NCBI GenBank assembly: GCA_963576785.1
Contig: OY756140.1
Span: 1,550,001-1,614,000, forward strand
DNA from: Chlorophyllum brunneum
Taxonomy: Eukaryota > Basidiomycota > Agaricomycetes > Agaricales > Agaricaceae
Length of the DNA: 64,000 bases
Direction: 5' to 3'
This document shows, piece after piece, positions 45,790-58,203 of this stretch. The notes beneath the pieces were generated by a model. It did no database searches. It was not told the DNA's origin and worked only from the letters and a program-made list of their open reading frames with translations. Within the stretch, counting starts at the first letter, position 1; every line of letters starts with the position of its first letter. Made by a program: the position numbers and the translations under genes.

Positions 45790-46661
45790 ATGTCGGCTGC
45801 CCGTTCATGGCCTGTGCTTCGCCTCATTTGTCGTACCTCTGCATCTGCAATTCCAAGGTTGCATCCTTTGGCTGCGGTACCATCAAATTCTTTGGCTCCG
45901 GAAAAACACTTTATTCATACGTCCCCTCCGCGATTTCAAACTTCACGGTCTTCTTGTGGTGTGAAAACATGTCCTTCATGTTCAAAATCGTTACCGTCAT
46001 CCATACCTGCATGTACAAATTGCTGGAGCATATCTAGTCTTCCGCCCGATGTAACTCACCACGAGCTTTTCGGCTTTTCTTACGAGCCCAACCCGTTCAC
46101 TGTCGACCTTTCCGCATTGAAGCAGCGTTTCCGCCAAGCCCAGGCCGTATGCCATCCAGACACATGGACATCCAAGGGCCCTGTAAGTATTCGATGTCCT
46201 CTGGAGCGCGACCTCGCAATTGACTATGCCATAGCACAAGCAGGATATCGCACAAGCACTGTCTGCTCGGGTCAATGAAGCCTATCAAGCCTTGCTGAGA
46301 CCACTTGCCCGTGCCGAGTATATTCTGAGTCGAAGCGGTCTGCCCGTTTCAGAGCGTGATCAGGTGAACGATACAGCGTTCGTGGTAGAGATTATGGAAG
46401 CCCGGGAGCTAGTTGACGACGCCGAAGAAGCTGGCGAAGTGATAAATCTGATGGAGGAAAATGATGGTTGGTGGATCGCAGCCCCTCCTTCTTCAAGGCT
46501 GAGTTTAGACAACAGAAAAAATCAACAAGACAATCCACCAGCTGGAGAAATTGGTTGGCCGGAAGGATTGGCCTGGGGTGAAGGCTGCCGCGATCCGCCT
46601 TCGGTATCTTGAGGGAATTGCGCGTGCAGCCAAGAAGTGGTTAGATAATCACCAAGCCTGA
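45790..46661 (+). CDS. JAC1: Mitochondrial Fe-S co-chaperone HscB/Jac1
   Basis: Three exons. A mitochondrial presequence (MSAARSWPVLRLICRTSASA) is followed by a tetracysteine motif, CPSC and CTNC with ten residues between. The J-domain reads HHELFGFSYEPNPFTVDLSA, LKQRFRQAQAVCHPDTW (HPD motif), spliced to DIAQALSARVNEAYQALLRP, LARAEYILSRSG. The C-terminal HscB domain follows: FVVEIMEARELVDDA, then over a roughly 50-nt intron KINKTIHQLEKLVGRKDW, LRYLEGIARAAKKWL and a stop at 46659-46661. Jac1 delivers the Isu scaffold with its Fe-S cluster to a mitochondrial Hsp70. The N-terminal cysteines resemble the zinc-binding domain of human HSCB, which yeast Jac1 lacks. Confidence 0.92.
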
Positions 46662-46910
46662 GGCCTGAGGTTCTGTTGTGCTATGCAGATACGAGACTGT
46701 AGACCTAGATGTAGAGTGTCGGCAAGGTCCGAAATGGATTTTGTGGTGAGGTGTTCCAAATTGGGAGCATTGCATCCTCTTGCACGACCAGTTCGAGAAA
46801 GCAGCAGCAGAATATCTCCCGGGCGAGGAACGCGCAGGTCAGATCTTTCTCAGCATGTCCACCTACTGTCCTAGACCGCTCTCAATCACAGATCCCGTCT
46901 CCCTGTTCCC

Positions 46911-49900
46911 ATGAGAAGGCTTGTTCTTTTCCTGCAACACAGGCAACGGCCCCCCATGCATTTTGACCCGACACAACGGGCTTCCTCCTCCTCCAATCCC
47001 TCTAAGGCCACTCTCACTGGCACCAAGCGTGTATTTTCCCAGAAAGCCGCTGCTCCCTCTGACATTCCTCCATCCTCGTCTAAAGCTCCCCGTGTCGACT
47101 TTTCTCAGCGCTCACCCAGGCGTAACCCCAGCCCCCCTCCTTCATACCATTCTTCGCAACAGAACAGCAGCACGCCATCATCTCGTGGTCAAGTCCCACG
47201 GACAAGAGGTGGAGGAAGCTTTGGATCCGGGTCCAAACACCAGCCAGCTCCAAATACTGGGTCTCTCTCGAAACCGCCAAAGAAGCGGTTCCAGAGACGG
47301 CTTCCTCGTCTTGAAGGCCCTTTGCATACCGAGGAGCACATAGTGCAAGAGCATAAGAAATCCGTCCTTCCTCTCAAGCCTCTGCACGAGTCTACACCCA
47401 AGTCTTCACTTGGCAACTTCTCAATGGTCGCGGCTGGGAAAACGCCTACATATACCTTGACAGAAGGCTATATTCCGGCCGGTTCGGGACCTTTGGACAT
47501 TTGGAGGTAGGTCATTGTAACTGTCTTCCATTACGCGTCGTAACAATGGCAAAGGGCGACCGTGACGATCCCAATTGAGCCACCTGTAATTGGGGTCGGT
47601 GACCATCCGGATAAGAAGCTAGCCGAGAAGCTAGCAGCCTTGGCCGGTGTTTACCAACTACAGGAAATGGGTGTTGTACGTCTAGTCCACGCATTTGCTC
47701 AATCTCGCGCGGCTAATGTCCTGCTTTCTAGTTGGATAACCCTAAAAAACTTCTCCCTCAAGCGAAGGACCAAAACGAAATCGAGCTTTCCGACGGCACA
47801 GTTGTTAATTACGAACGTGCCCGTAGCTTCATGGACTATTATTGTCGTCGCTATAACTTCGGGAGGCCAGACATCGAGTTTGTGGAGGTCAAAAAAAGCA
47901 AAACACCCCAAGCCTCTTGGGAAGCCGTCTTGTCAGTGGGCGACAGGCGGATAGGTCTTGGTTCCGGAAACAGCAAAAAATCAGCTCAGGTTATGTGTTA
48001 TCTGGATGTAACCCAGTATCTTGAAAGTTGCGATCCCGGTTTATGGAGAGAATTTGTAGCTGCAGCCAAGACTGGAGCAAACCTTGGCTTAGCCCCAAGC
48101 GTCATGTGCCGTATCAGCGAGAGTTTGGCCGAAGATATCCGGGATCTCTGCTACGATACCAGGAGAACGCAACTGTTCCGCAACAGACCCGCCAATGTTG
48201 CGCAACCATCAGAAAACCGTGCCTCAAAACCGACCCCTCATCGTTCTAAGCTCAGCCCTAACGCGGCAATGCTCGCAGAAAAGTCAAGGAGTCTACTCGA
48301 ACGTCTGGAACGATACAATGCAGATCCTAGTCTGCAGCGAATGCGGGAGACAAGACAAACACTTCCTGTTTTCACTCGTTCCCAGGACGTTCTATCACAC
48401 ATCAAGAATAACGATGTGACGATATGCATGGCTGCTACAGGATCCGGAAAGACGACCCAGATACCCCAGATGATACTGGACGAGTATATTAGGCGTGGAG
48501 AGGGTGCCAGGTGCAATATCGTCTGTACCCAACCCCGTCGACTAGCGGCGATCAGTGTTGCAGACCGAGTCGCGAAGGAGCGTGGCGAGCGCTTAGGGGG
48601 CTCTGTGGGCTACCAGGTCCGGTTTGAGGCACAACATCCGGAGCCGCATGGCTCAATAACATTTTGTACCATTGGGATCTTCCTGAAGAGGATGCAGAGC
48701 GCACTGGAAGGGCGGGATGGAGGTCTGGATGACATTACACACGTTGTAGTGGACGAGGTCCACGAACGAGATGTTGATACAGACCTCCTACTGGTGGTAC
48801 TTAAACGGTTGATGGCGGAGAGGAAAGCTCGGGGACAACCTCTCAAAGTTGTGCTTATGAGCGCAACCATAGATCCGACACTCTTCCAAAAGTACTTCCC
48901 CGACAACCAAGACCGACCAGCGAGAGTCATAGAGGTTCCAGGACGCTCTTTCCCCGTGCAGAAGCACTACATGGACGACTTCGTTCCTGACCTTGTCAAG
49001 AGTCGATATGGTTGGATATTCAATGATGAAAATGTTGTCAAATATGTTATAAAAGAACTAGGCGAGCCAACCGCCAAATCCTTGGGTGTTCAACTACCTC
49101 CCAGTCCGCGATCGGGTACATCCCAAATTCGAGATGAAGATTTGGACCTCCCTTACCCACTTATTGCGGCTACCATTTCCCACGTTATGGAATCTTCGAC
49201 TGACGGTCACGTCCTCGTCTTCTGTCCCGGATGGGACGAGATCAAGGCCGTCGAACGGCAACTCCTCGACCCCATGCACCCTCTTGCTTTCGATTTCTCC
49301 GACTCCTTCAAGTTCTCGATACACCTCCTCCACTCCACTATTCCCCTCGCGGAACAACAAGTTATCTTTGAACCCCCTTCGCCGGGTGTGAGGCGCATAA
49401 TCCTTGCCACCAATATTGCTGAAACCTCGGTTACTATTCCCGATGTCGTTTACGTTGTTGATACCGCACGTGTCAAAGAACTTCGCTTTGACCCAGAACG
49501 CCACATGTCATCTTTGGTATCCGCATGGGTTGGCTCCTCAAATCTAAACCAGAGGGCAGGACGTGCAGGCCGTCACCGACCGGGAGAATACTTCGGTATC
49601 TTAGGCCAATCACGCTCTGCTGCTCTACACCCTTATCAAATGGTCGAAATGAAACGCACAGATTTGAGCAACGTCGTCATGCACGTCAAGGCACTCGACT
49701 TTCCAGGAATGTCGGTGGAGGAAGTGCTAGCAGCTGCCATCGAACCCCCTGACCCTGAACGAGTCGTTGCCGCAATGAAAACCCTACATATGGTCGGAGC
49801 GATCGATACGAATCAGCATCTCACGTCCCTTGGTCGTGTGCTGTTGCAGCTACCAGTGGAGGTTCAGATGGGTCGTTTGGTGTTGTATGGAAGCTTCTTC

Positions 49901-51114
49901 CGATGCCTAGATCAGGCTTTGACCTTGGCTGCAATTCTGACTAACCGAGAGCCTTTCGTTTCACCAATGCACCTGAAAGTCGAAGCCGCAGCCAAGAAAA
50001 ACTTTTGGAGTCCTGAAGAATTTCGATCAGATATTTTGGCCGTACTACGAGCATATAATGCTTGGTGGGCATTGCAGTCAACCGGACAGTACGCCGCTGC
50101 CACTAGGTTCTGCACCGACAACTTCCTAGCCAAGCCGACACTATTACTCATCAATAAAATCAAGACCCAGCTACTACAGTCCTTATACCATGCGGGTGTT
50201 ATCGATGTTTCAGCGGGCGGTCACCTTGATGGTTCTCAAACCTCATTACAAGTCCCGCCAGAGCTGAACGTTAATGGTCAATCACTTCCTCTGCTCGCAG
50301 CTCTAATCGCCATCGCGTCACAGCCCAAGTACGCGATAAGAACTGGCAAGATGTTCAGGACTTCAAAAGAGAAGGTAAGCACCAGGTCATGCGCGTTTGC
50401 TCCTTGTTTGTCTGACCACTTTCCCAGAATACTATGATTCACCCGTCGAGTGTTAATCATCGCAAGCGGGATATCGTCGAAGATGGTCAGCCTGCCGTCG
50501 AAAAGCAACTGTATGCATACTCTGAGATGCGCCGTAACCTCACAGGCGGAGGCTCTTCCCAAACATACCTTGTCAGCACCACGAAGCTCGACCCCATGAC
50601 CTATATGCTCTTCGGAGCACACAATCTCCAAGTGGTTGAACGCGGCTTGGAGTGTGATAACTGGCTCCCTATAATCGGTGAACGTGGTTCGGGGGTGTTG
50701 GATGACATTCAGCGATTGAAGATAACAATGGAAGCCTGCATGCTCCGAGTCTTCGAGGGCATTACAATGAGCCGTCGACATCGTGCTCGTCGTCCCTTCC
50801 TCGTCCTCCCGCGCGAGGAAGAATCGGAGTCCGAAGATGAAGGCCGTAGGGATGAAGACTATTCTCTTTCAAAGCAAGAGATCAGAGAATTAGACCAACT
50901 TACTCGTAGTGTCGTCAATGTCCTCAACCGGTATAGCGACGAGAGGGTCGCCTCGCAGTCACGGCACAACTCTCGACCTGGAACTCCTATAGCTTCACCG
51001 ATGGGATCCCCCATGCTTCATCCCATGAGGCTTCCAGGCAGCGGCCACTCGACTCCTATCTATGGTTCCAACCTCCATTCACGACCTGGAACACCCAGCC
51101 GATTGCGCAAGTAA
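46911..51114 (+). CDS. DExH-box RNA helicase with dsRBD (RHA/DHX30-like)
   Basis: Four exons and about 1,350 residues. The start at 46911, MRRLVLFLQHRQRPP, looks like a mitochondrial signal; an ATG at 46956 is the alternative and would remove it. A 200-residue basic, Ser/Pro-rich region precedes a dsRBD-like fold (DNPKKLLPQAK, EVKKSKTPQASWEAVLSVG, GSGNSKKSAQVMCYLDV). Helicase motifs: I ATGSGKTTQIPQ, Ia CTQPRRLAA, II DEVHERD, III MSATI, V ATNIAETSVTIP, VI QRAGRAGR. The HA2 and OB-fold regions follow (VVAAMKTLHMVGAID, SLGRVLLQLPVE, NTMIHPSSVNH). The Ser/Pro tail carries two RPGTP motifs. The nearest types are DHX9 and DHX30; DHX30 acts in mitochondria. The helicase class is certain, the orthology and location are not. 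Confidence 0.88.
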
Positions 51115-51422
51115 TGGTGTGGTGACGAGCGATCTAGACTAAATAACATTAGAACTTCCCTACTATTACGCTACATTATGCACCGTTATACATCGAAGCT
51201 TTGAACGTACAGTGGTCCCTACCATCGTCGGTTTATGATTGTCAGGTTCAGCTCGGGGTAATATCAGGGTCACAAGGTGTGACCGCAACCCCATGTATGC
51301 CCACTTCAACACATCTATATCACTAACATTACTCAACCCGGACACCGTATACCCTTTACAACAATCTCTCCCCGAGCGGAATTGGCATTCGAAGCCACCC
51401 CCCTGAATTGCAACTGACGACC
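51115..51422. promoter_or_regulatory. Spacer and promoter between helicase and AP-2 alpha genes
   Basis: These 308 bases contain the helicase 3' UTR and the AP-2 alpha promoter. I see no gene. There is no clear TATA box; a short pyrimidine tract and CACC-rich sequence lie just before 51423. Confidence 0.35.
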
Positions 51423-54400
51423 ATGGCGACCAACATGAGAGGTCTCACACAAGTATGTTGATAGTACCCCATACCTCGTCTGTTTCTGATTCTCATGAAC
51501 ACAGTTTATTGCGGACATTCGGGGCGCCAGGGTACGGGAGCTGGAAGAGAAGCGGATAAACAAGGAGATGGCGAATATCCGCAAGAAATTCAAAGGTGGT
51601 GGCAATCTTTCTAATTGTGATAAAATGCGAGTTTACTGGTCAATGCAGACGGCAACTTGGATGGTTATCAGAAGAAAAAGTGAGTTCTCCCGTTCCGTGG
51701 CTTCAGATGGAACTAAGCTCTTGGACCAGATATGTCGCCAAGATCATCTTTACATATATCCTGGGCTACAAAGTCGATATCGGCCATATGGAGGCTGTAA
51801 ACCTCATTGCAAGCCCCAAGTATAGTGAAAAACAGATAGTACGTGTTTTCACGCATGTTGTGATACCTAGTATTGATCACGTCCCAGGGCTATCTTGCTG
51901 TCACTCTGCTCATGCATGAGAACTCAGACTTCCTTCGCCTGGTTGTCAACTCTATACGGAAAGACCTGGACTCGAATAATGAAGTTGACAACTGCCTCGC
52001 CCTGCACGCTATCGCAAACGTTGGTGGAAGTGAAATGGCAGAGGCCCTAGTAGAAGATGTGCATAGGTTATTAATTTCACCGTAGGTCCCACACAAGTTT
52101 CTAGTGGTCCCATATCTAATATGACTCAAGGACCTCACAAAGTTTTGTGAAGAAAAAGGCAGCACTGACATTACTACGGCTCTATCGCAAGCACCCAGAA
52201 GTGATACCTGCTGCGGAATGGGCGTTGCGGATCGTATCTCTCATGGATGACCAGGACCTAGTAAGTCCCGCATCGGTATTTGACTCCGAGGGGCTCATGA
52301 ACTCGACCTGAACTCAGGGAGTCGTCTTGTGCGTAACCAGCTTGGTAATGGCTCTAGCACAGGATCACTTGGATGCCTATGCGGTGTGCTACACTAAGGC
52401 CGTGGATCGACTTCATCGTGTGAGTGTAAACGAGCTGTCTCCACTGATCTTAATTCATATCGTCATAGCTGGTCCTTGAACATGAATACAACGCGACATA
52501 TGCTTACTACAAGGTTCCATCGCCGTGGTTACAAGTGAAACTATTACGATTGCTTCAGTACTATGCCCCTTCAGGTGAGCGAGTGGAATTGTTAAACCAT
52601 CCCCAAGGTAATGATGAAACTCTCAGAGGACCCCACGATACGATCCGTATTACACCAGGTTCTACAAACTATCATGAATAATTGCGCTGAACCAAGTCGG
52701 AATGTCCAGCACAACAATGCCCAACACGCTGTACTCTTTGAAGCCATAGGTCTCGCTATCCACCTGGACACGAACTCTCCCCTGGTCGGTACTGCTGCGG
52801 TTCTGCTGGCACGTTTCATTTCATCCAAGGAAACCAACGTTCGATATCTTGGGCTCGACACAATGGCCCATCTCGCTGCACGAGCAGAGTCTCTTGACTC
52901 TATCAAACGACATCAAAACACTATTATCATGTCTTTAAGGGATAAAGATATCTCTGTGCGCAGGCGCGCTCTGGATTTGCTCTACAGCATGTGCGAAACG
53001 GACAACTCGGAGCTCATCGTGGGCGAGCTTTTGAGATATCTCAAGGTCGCAGATTACGCACTGCGAGAAGAGATGGTTCTCAAAATAGCCATCTTAACCG
53101 AAAAATACGCGAACTCGTACAAGTGGTATGTCGATACCATCCTACAACTCATTAGTGCCGCTGGTGACCACGTGGGAGATGAAGTCTGGTATCGAGTCAT
53201 CCAGATTGTCACCAATACCGAAGACCTCCAAGAATACGCGGCCAAAGTTGTGTTCGAACACCTTAAGGCACCTTCAACACACGAAAGCTTGGTGAAAGTT
53301 GGGGGTTCGTAGCTGCCGGAAATTTCCTTGCTCGAGCTTGTTTATCTTACCACCTGCAGGCTATGTCCTAGGAGAATATGGTCACCTGATCGCAAACGAA
53401 CCTGGATATAGTCCTCTGGACCAATTCCAGCTTCTCCACTCCAAGTCTCAGTTTTGTGTGGCAGCCACGCGGTCTTTACTTTTATCAACATATATCAAAT
53501 GGGTCAATGTCTTTCCCGAAATCAAACCCCAATTAGTCAACATCTTTGAGCGGTATCGCCATGTCCTTGATGCTGAGCTTCAGCAACGTGCTTGCGAATT
53601 TTACACACTGGCGTCCAGGCCCGATGACGACGAATTATTGCAGCATATTTGCGAAGAAATGCCACCTTTTCCACCACGTATCAGTGCTCTCCTGGGCCGA
53701 CTTAACAAGAAACACGGTGACACTGAAGACAAACGCGTATGGGTGCATGGTGGGAAGGAAGCCAATCTCGAGCGGGAGCTTGTCAGGCGCAAGACGTTGA
53801 TCGAGAACGAAGTTGCACCAAGCGGCGGGTCGAATGCCCAGACGGACGATATCCTTGGGTCACTGGCCGGACTTGACCTCTCTACACCCTCTGATATTAC
53901 CAATGGGGTGTTAAATACGGGGGATCAAGCTCCGCGCCTAACGATAGGCTCAAATGTTGACCGCTGGTTCGAGAAGTTGGTTTGCACTGCTGAAGGTGTA
54001 CTATACGAGGACGTACAGATTCAAATCGGGATCAAGTCGCGGTACCAAGGACATATTGGTCAGATGGCCATATACATTGGCAACAAGGTCTCCGCCCCCC
54101 TTACGTCCTTGACAACTACCGTTTACACAAGCAAGCCAGGCGCACTTTCACTTTCGTTCGCCAAAATACCTCCTAGTACAATTGCGCCGCTCAGTCAAAC
54201 CCAACAGCTCCTCCATATTGAATGCAAAAAGTTCTTTGCGGAGGCACCTATTCTTACTGTTTCTTTTCTTGCTGGTTCCCATCAGACAGTATCCATACGA
54301 CTTCCAATCCTCCTGACGAAGTTCGTTGAGCACGTCAAACTGGGACAAGCCGAATTCTTCGAGCGCTGGAAATTGATCGGCGGACCACCCCGCGAAGCAC

Positions 54401-54743
54401 AGAGCATATTTTCCATCAATCTCACTGCGAATGGTCAACTCGATCTACTTAGGAACCGTCAGGTCGTTTCTGGGCATCGTTTCAATGTGTTAGAAGACAT
54501 TGATCCAAATCCCAACAACCTAGTGGGAGCGGGGATCCTCCACATGTCCAGCGATGGAAAGGTTGGATGCCTCCTGCGAGCTGAGCCTAATAAGGATGCT
54601 AAAGTATGTCACTGGTCTCTTTACGTCACGTGCAAGCCTGAACATTATGGCAGCTGTGTAGATTAACAGTCAGAAGCACGTCGGAAGACGTTGCAGGCGA
54701 AGTACAAAAACAGCTACAAAAGAGCATGACCAGTGTTTCGTGA
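51423..54743 (+). CDS. AP-2 complex subunit alpha (alpha-adaptin)
   Basis: About ten exons. The start MATNMRGLTQFIADIRG leads to VRELEEKRINKEMANIRKKF, then DGNLDGYQKKKYVAKIIF and TYILGYKVDIGHMEAVNLI, which is alpha-adaptin rather than gamma. The HEAT-like trunk continues (CLALHAIANVGGSEMAEALV, AALTLLRLYRKHPEVI, RYLGLDTMAHLAARAES, DISVRRRALDLLYSMCE). The hinge begins near SNAQTDDILGSLAGLDLS, and the ear domain reads LTIGSNVDRWFEKLVCTA, IGQMAIYIGNKVSAPL. A final intron at 54604-54653 (50 nt) must be removed to give LCRLTVRSTSEDVAGEVQ and a stop at 54741-54743; reading through it stops early at 54666. The complex links clathrin to PIP2 and cargo at the plasma membrane. The stop is 66 bases from that of the convergent RasGAP gene. 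Confidence 0.94.
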
Positions 54744-54809
54744 TATACTGATATATTATACAAGTAGTTTCTTAGTCCATTGCAACCAAACTTAATCAGT
54801 GCACAATCG

Positions 54810-57800
54810 TCAACGACGAGGCCCACTGCTACTCTTGGATTCACCCCCGAATATACCGCGCATGAAACTCTTCTTTCTCTTCGCCCCATCATCCGAGAAT
54901 TCTGGAACAGGAGGCTCAGGCGGCTGCCACTTTGACACGCCACTGCTCCCGACATCTGTCATCACTGCGTCTGTCCTCCCACCATATGAGTACCCAACAG
55001 AGCAGGAATTTGACGATGATCCTGCCTGATCGGAAGTGAGTCTTGTCGCCGACTGTGAAACAACTTCTAGTGTAGTCGTAGATGCAGAGCGAGTAGAAGG
55101 CAACGACGTCTTGCGCCTTGGAACAGACGCAGGTATAGAAGCGAGCGAGTGCGAATACGAAGTAGAATTTCTGACCCAAGCAGCAGAAGCGGACGCCCTT
55201 CTTCGCTCTTGGGCTAATCGGGTAGCTAGCTCATTCACTCTCTGTAGAGCTTCTTCTTCGACCTCGAAACAAGCGGTACATAAGCGCTCCAAGGGCACAT
55301 TATCTAGTCTCCGAGGTTTAGCTCTATTATTAACGTCCCGTGAATGTCGTATAACAGCTGAGGTGATGATTGCCATTTCACGAGCGGAATCGATGTAATG
55401 CGGGAATGCTGGGACAGACTCTCGTTCGAGGACCGGAAGAGTTGCCTTGTGTTGTGCCAGGTTGTTCAGTACGTAACGATCATCCCGATCTTCAAGCCTG
55501 AAATTCGAGTACATGGAAAGTTTTGATGACGAGACTGTTGCAAGATAATCCATCATACGCGTCATATTATCCTTGATGAAATCCCGAATACCACTCATGG
55601 ATATTTCTCTCTGGTCAGCCTTTGAAGAGTTTCCTAAGCCTTGAATGAAGACCTGTCTCTGGTGTACCTACAATATTCAGGTTGGCCATGCTTTGAATGA
55701 CTTTGGCTACTAGCTTCAGGCTGCGTTGAATAGCGGGATCGGGGAGACCTAGCAAGATCATGAGTAACATACCTGATTACGCAATTCTCCAGCACACCTG
55801 AGCAGAGTCCAAATAGATGTGGATGAAGAACCCCGGGAACGATGAACCGCAAGAAGATAAACGCTGAGACGCTTTGCCATGGTCTTTGCTGTTGCATTTG
55901 CGCGGGTAGATTAGCCTTCCGGCCATGTTCCTCGACCAGGACATGGATTCTGTCTAACAAGGCACGTAATTCTCTGTAATTCATGAAAATCAGAGAAACT
56001 AGCGCGATTTTTGCACACGTACTTCGGACATTCTTCTCTCGCGGAATAAATTTGGTCCCAAAATTCTTTACACCAGTAAATCAGTAGGTCAACATGTCGT
56101 CCAACATCTTTGGCGCTCTTGCCACTGCGAACGGGATCCACTTCAATGGCGACTTTTTCGGCAAGCAGTCTTCGAAGAACGGCCCCAATACTAGCTTCCA
56201 GAAAAGAACTACCGTACCAAGCAATACATTTCTCCATCGTCTTTGTGAATACTGTGTTGCCTCGGAAGATAGTTTGATGTGCTGAAGTTGACTCAGTCTC
56301 GTCCATGTTGTTCGCAGGCAACATGCAGCGGACCCACATGTAATAGCCTTTTCAACTTCCCATTCAGCAGCCTCTTGTATCTGCTGCACGATGGATTCCT
56401 GCACAATGGCGAGATTTATCAGTTGCTGTGGTAGCGTCTTGATACGTAGCGTGGTTTCAAGATCTTGCATCCACTGCAAATAATTACGCGTATTCAAGGT
56501 CTGCAACCATAAATCAGTAGAACGAAAGGAAAGGGGTGGAAATGCTAGCCTGTTGAAGACCCTCATAGGAAGAGTGCGGAAGGATGATCTCCCTGGAAGA
56601 AAAAAAGATGTCCAATACGTCTCGGCAATAATTGATGGGCCTACGCACTCGTTTACCCTGACCTTCAACCGCAACTCTCCTAGTTGCAGCTGTGAGGAGA
56701 AGTTGGTACTCTGCACAGGATACCATCCTTCCAATAGTTCTCCGCGGCGGAACGTCACAAGATCAACAGTAACTTTACCAAGGACGGAGGGTTTGAGGAC
56801 TTTCTTTTCCTTGAATATCACAATCTCAAGGCTTTCGAACGGAGGCAAATCAGAGAATGTGAATGTTTCGTGCCACTCCGGAAGCCCAAGCCCTTTCTTG
56901 GTCGTCGTGCGAGCGTATATGGCGTCGTTTAGGCGAATTTGACAATAAACATCGATGTCCTTCAGCTCAACTTCATTTTCAACGTCGTCCGGACCATGCA
57001 AAGGGTCGTAAAATTTGTTGGTCCCAAGGTTGCGTCCTTGAGCGACTGTCAACTGAACCTCGCGCCACATTCGATATGATCCCCCTTCCTTCTCTATCCC
57101 GCTGGTGTTCGGTCGGTTCAACCATCGACCGTATATCTCGGGAACCGCATATGACCTAAGCAGTGATAACCACAGATTTCGCAGCCCGGGTTTTGAGATT
57201 TGCAGGTAAACAGGCTCTGCATTGTCACCTGCTACCCACCTTTGCTTCCTATCATTGGGTGTTGAAAATCTGCAATGCTAGACAGTGGCAGTTTACGAAC
57301 TCTGTGGAGTGTATGACAACACAATCTTTGCGGAAAAAACACGAATTGTCGGCGGGACGGATATCTGTGTGACGGAGGAGGTGGACATAAACAGTTTGAA
57401 ACAAGATGCTTTCCTGCGACCAATGAGCAAAATGGATATCGAAGAAAGTATAGGATTTACGTCAACATAAATGTTGAGAAGGCATCGCTCCACGTTGAGT
57501 TCTTTCGTCAGCTTGCAGATAGCTGGCCGCCAGTGTCCGGACCCTGTTGTAAACCCCTTTCCTAGCCCTAGCCAGCTGGGTTTGTCTGATCATTCGGGAT
57601 GATTTTAGCCAGCGATAAAGCAGTGGGTTAGGAAGTGGGTACCTTTAGGCCGAGCTTCGTCTCCCTGTTTCTTGTACTAGATTACGATAAGTCAGGCTGG
57701 TCTTCAAGCAACAAACCGCACACGACTTACCTTGCGAAGGGTTGCGCCAGCAGCATTGGATATGTATATCTCGGCAGAAACGAAGTATTCTCGCTCAGAG

Positions 57801-57841
57801 TCTCTCTCTCTCAACTGTTCTCCGCTGTCGTTGAAGTACAT
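54810..57841 (-). CDS. Ras GTPase-activating protein (PH-like, C2, RasGAP)
   Basis: About nine exons. From the 5' end: MYFNDSGEQLRERDSEREYF, then SGHWRPAICKLTKELNVERC, LLNIYVDESILFQTVYVHLL, RHTDIRPADNSCFFRKDC, a PH-like domain. A 52-nt intron with acceptor GATAGGAAG then joins to QRWVAGDNAEPVYLQISK and LWLSLLRSYAVPEIYGRW. A C2 domain follows (REVQLTVAQGRNLG, GLPEWHETFTFSDLP, ELLEGWYPVQ). The GAP domain has TLFRGNTVFTKTMEKCI (arginine finger), FLEASIGAVLRRL and SAFIFLRFIVPGVLHPHLF. The Ser-rich C-terminus (SARSA, LPSTRSAST) ends SSSGPRR at 54810. It speeds GTP hydrolysis by Ras. An in-frame stop precedes the ATG at 57841, but upstream exons cannot be excluded. Confidence 0.88.
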
Positions 57842-58203
57842 GGAATGAGGCAATCACGATGTAAAATGGGGCAAGTGTGTGACCGGTGTCTCTGCGGAGA
57901 TGATGACTGTGAAATGCCGCAGAATATCAAGCCCAAGGTGGCTATGCTCATTCTCACTGCATTTTTATGATAGATCAGCATCGATTAGTCTCAGCCCAAG
58001 AGCGCTAAGTTCAGTAGCTTGAAGGTACGACCCACGGCGAGGACCGTAAACGACGGGAATATATATGCATCCACTAATAACAACCTTGCTATTACCCTCC
58101 CGTGAATATTATGGGTATAGAGACAAAAGTGTTCCGATACAATTAGCAACAGGATAGTCAACTTGGGGGATATCAGAACTCGACATCGTAGGCGGGTATT
58201 CTA
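57842..58203. promoter_or_regulatory. Spacer upstream of RasGAP, downstream of elongase
   Basis: These 362 bases lie between two minus-strand genes. They should contain the RasGAP promoter and the elongase 3' UTR. I see no gene, though a further 5' RasGAP exon could be hidden here. AT-rich runs occur around 58060-58100. Confidence 0.35.

Noticed and set aside
57270..57330. Apparent frameshift in the RasGAP N-terminal region
   Set aside because: A 52-nt GT-AG intron with acceptor GATAGGAAG restores the frame from STEF to QRWVAGDNAEP.
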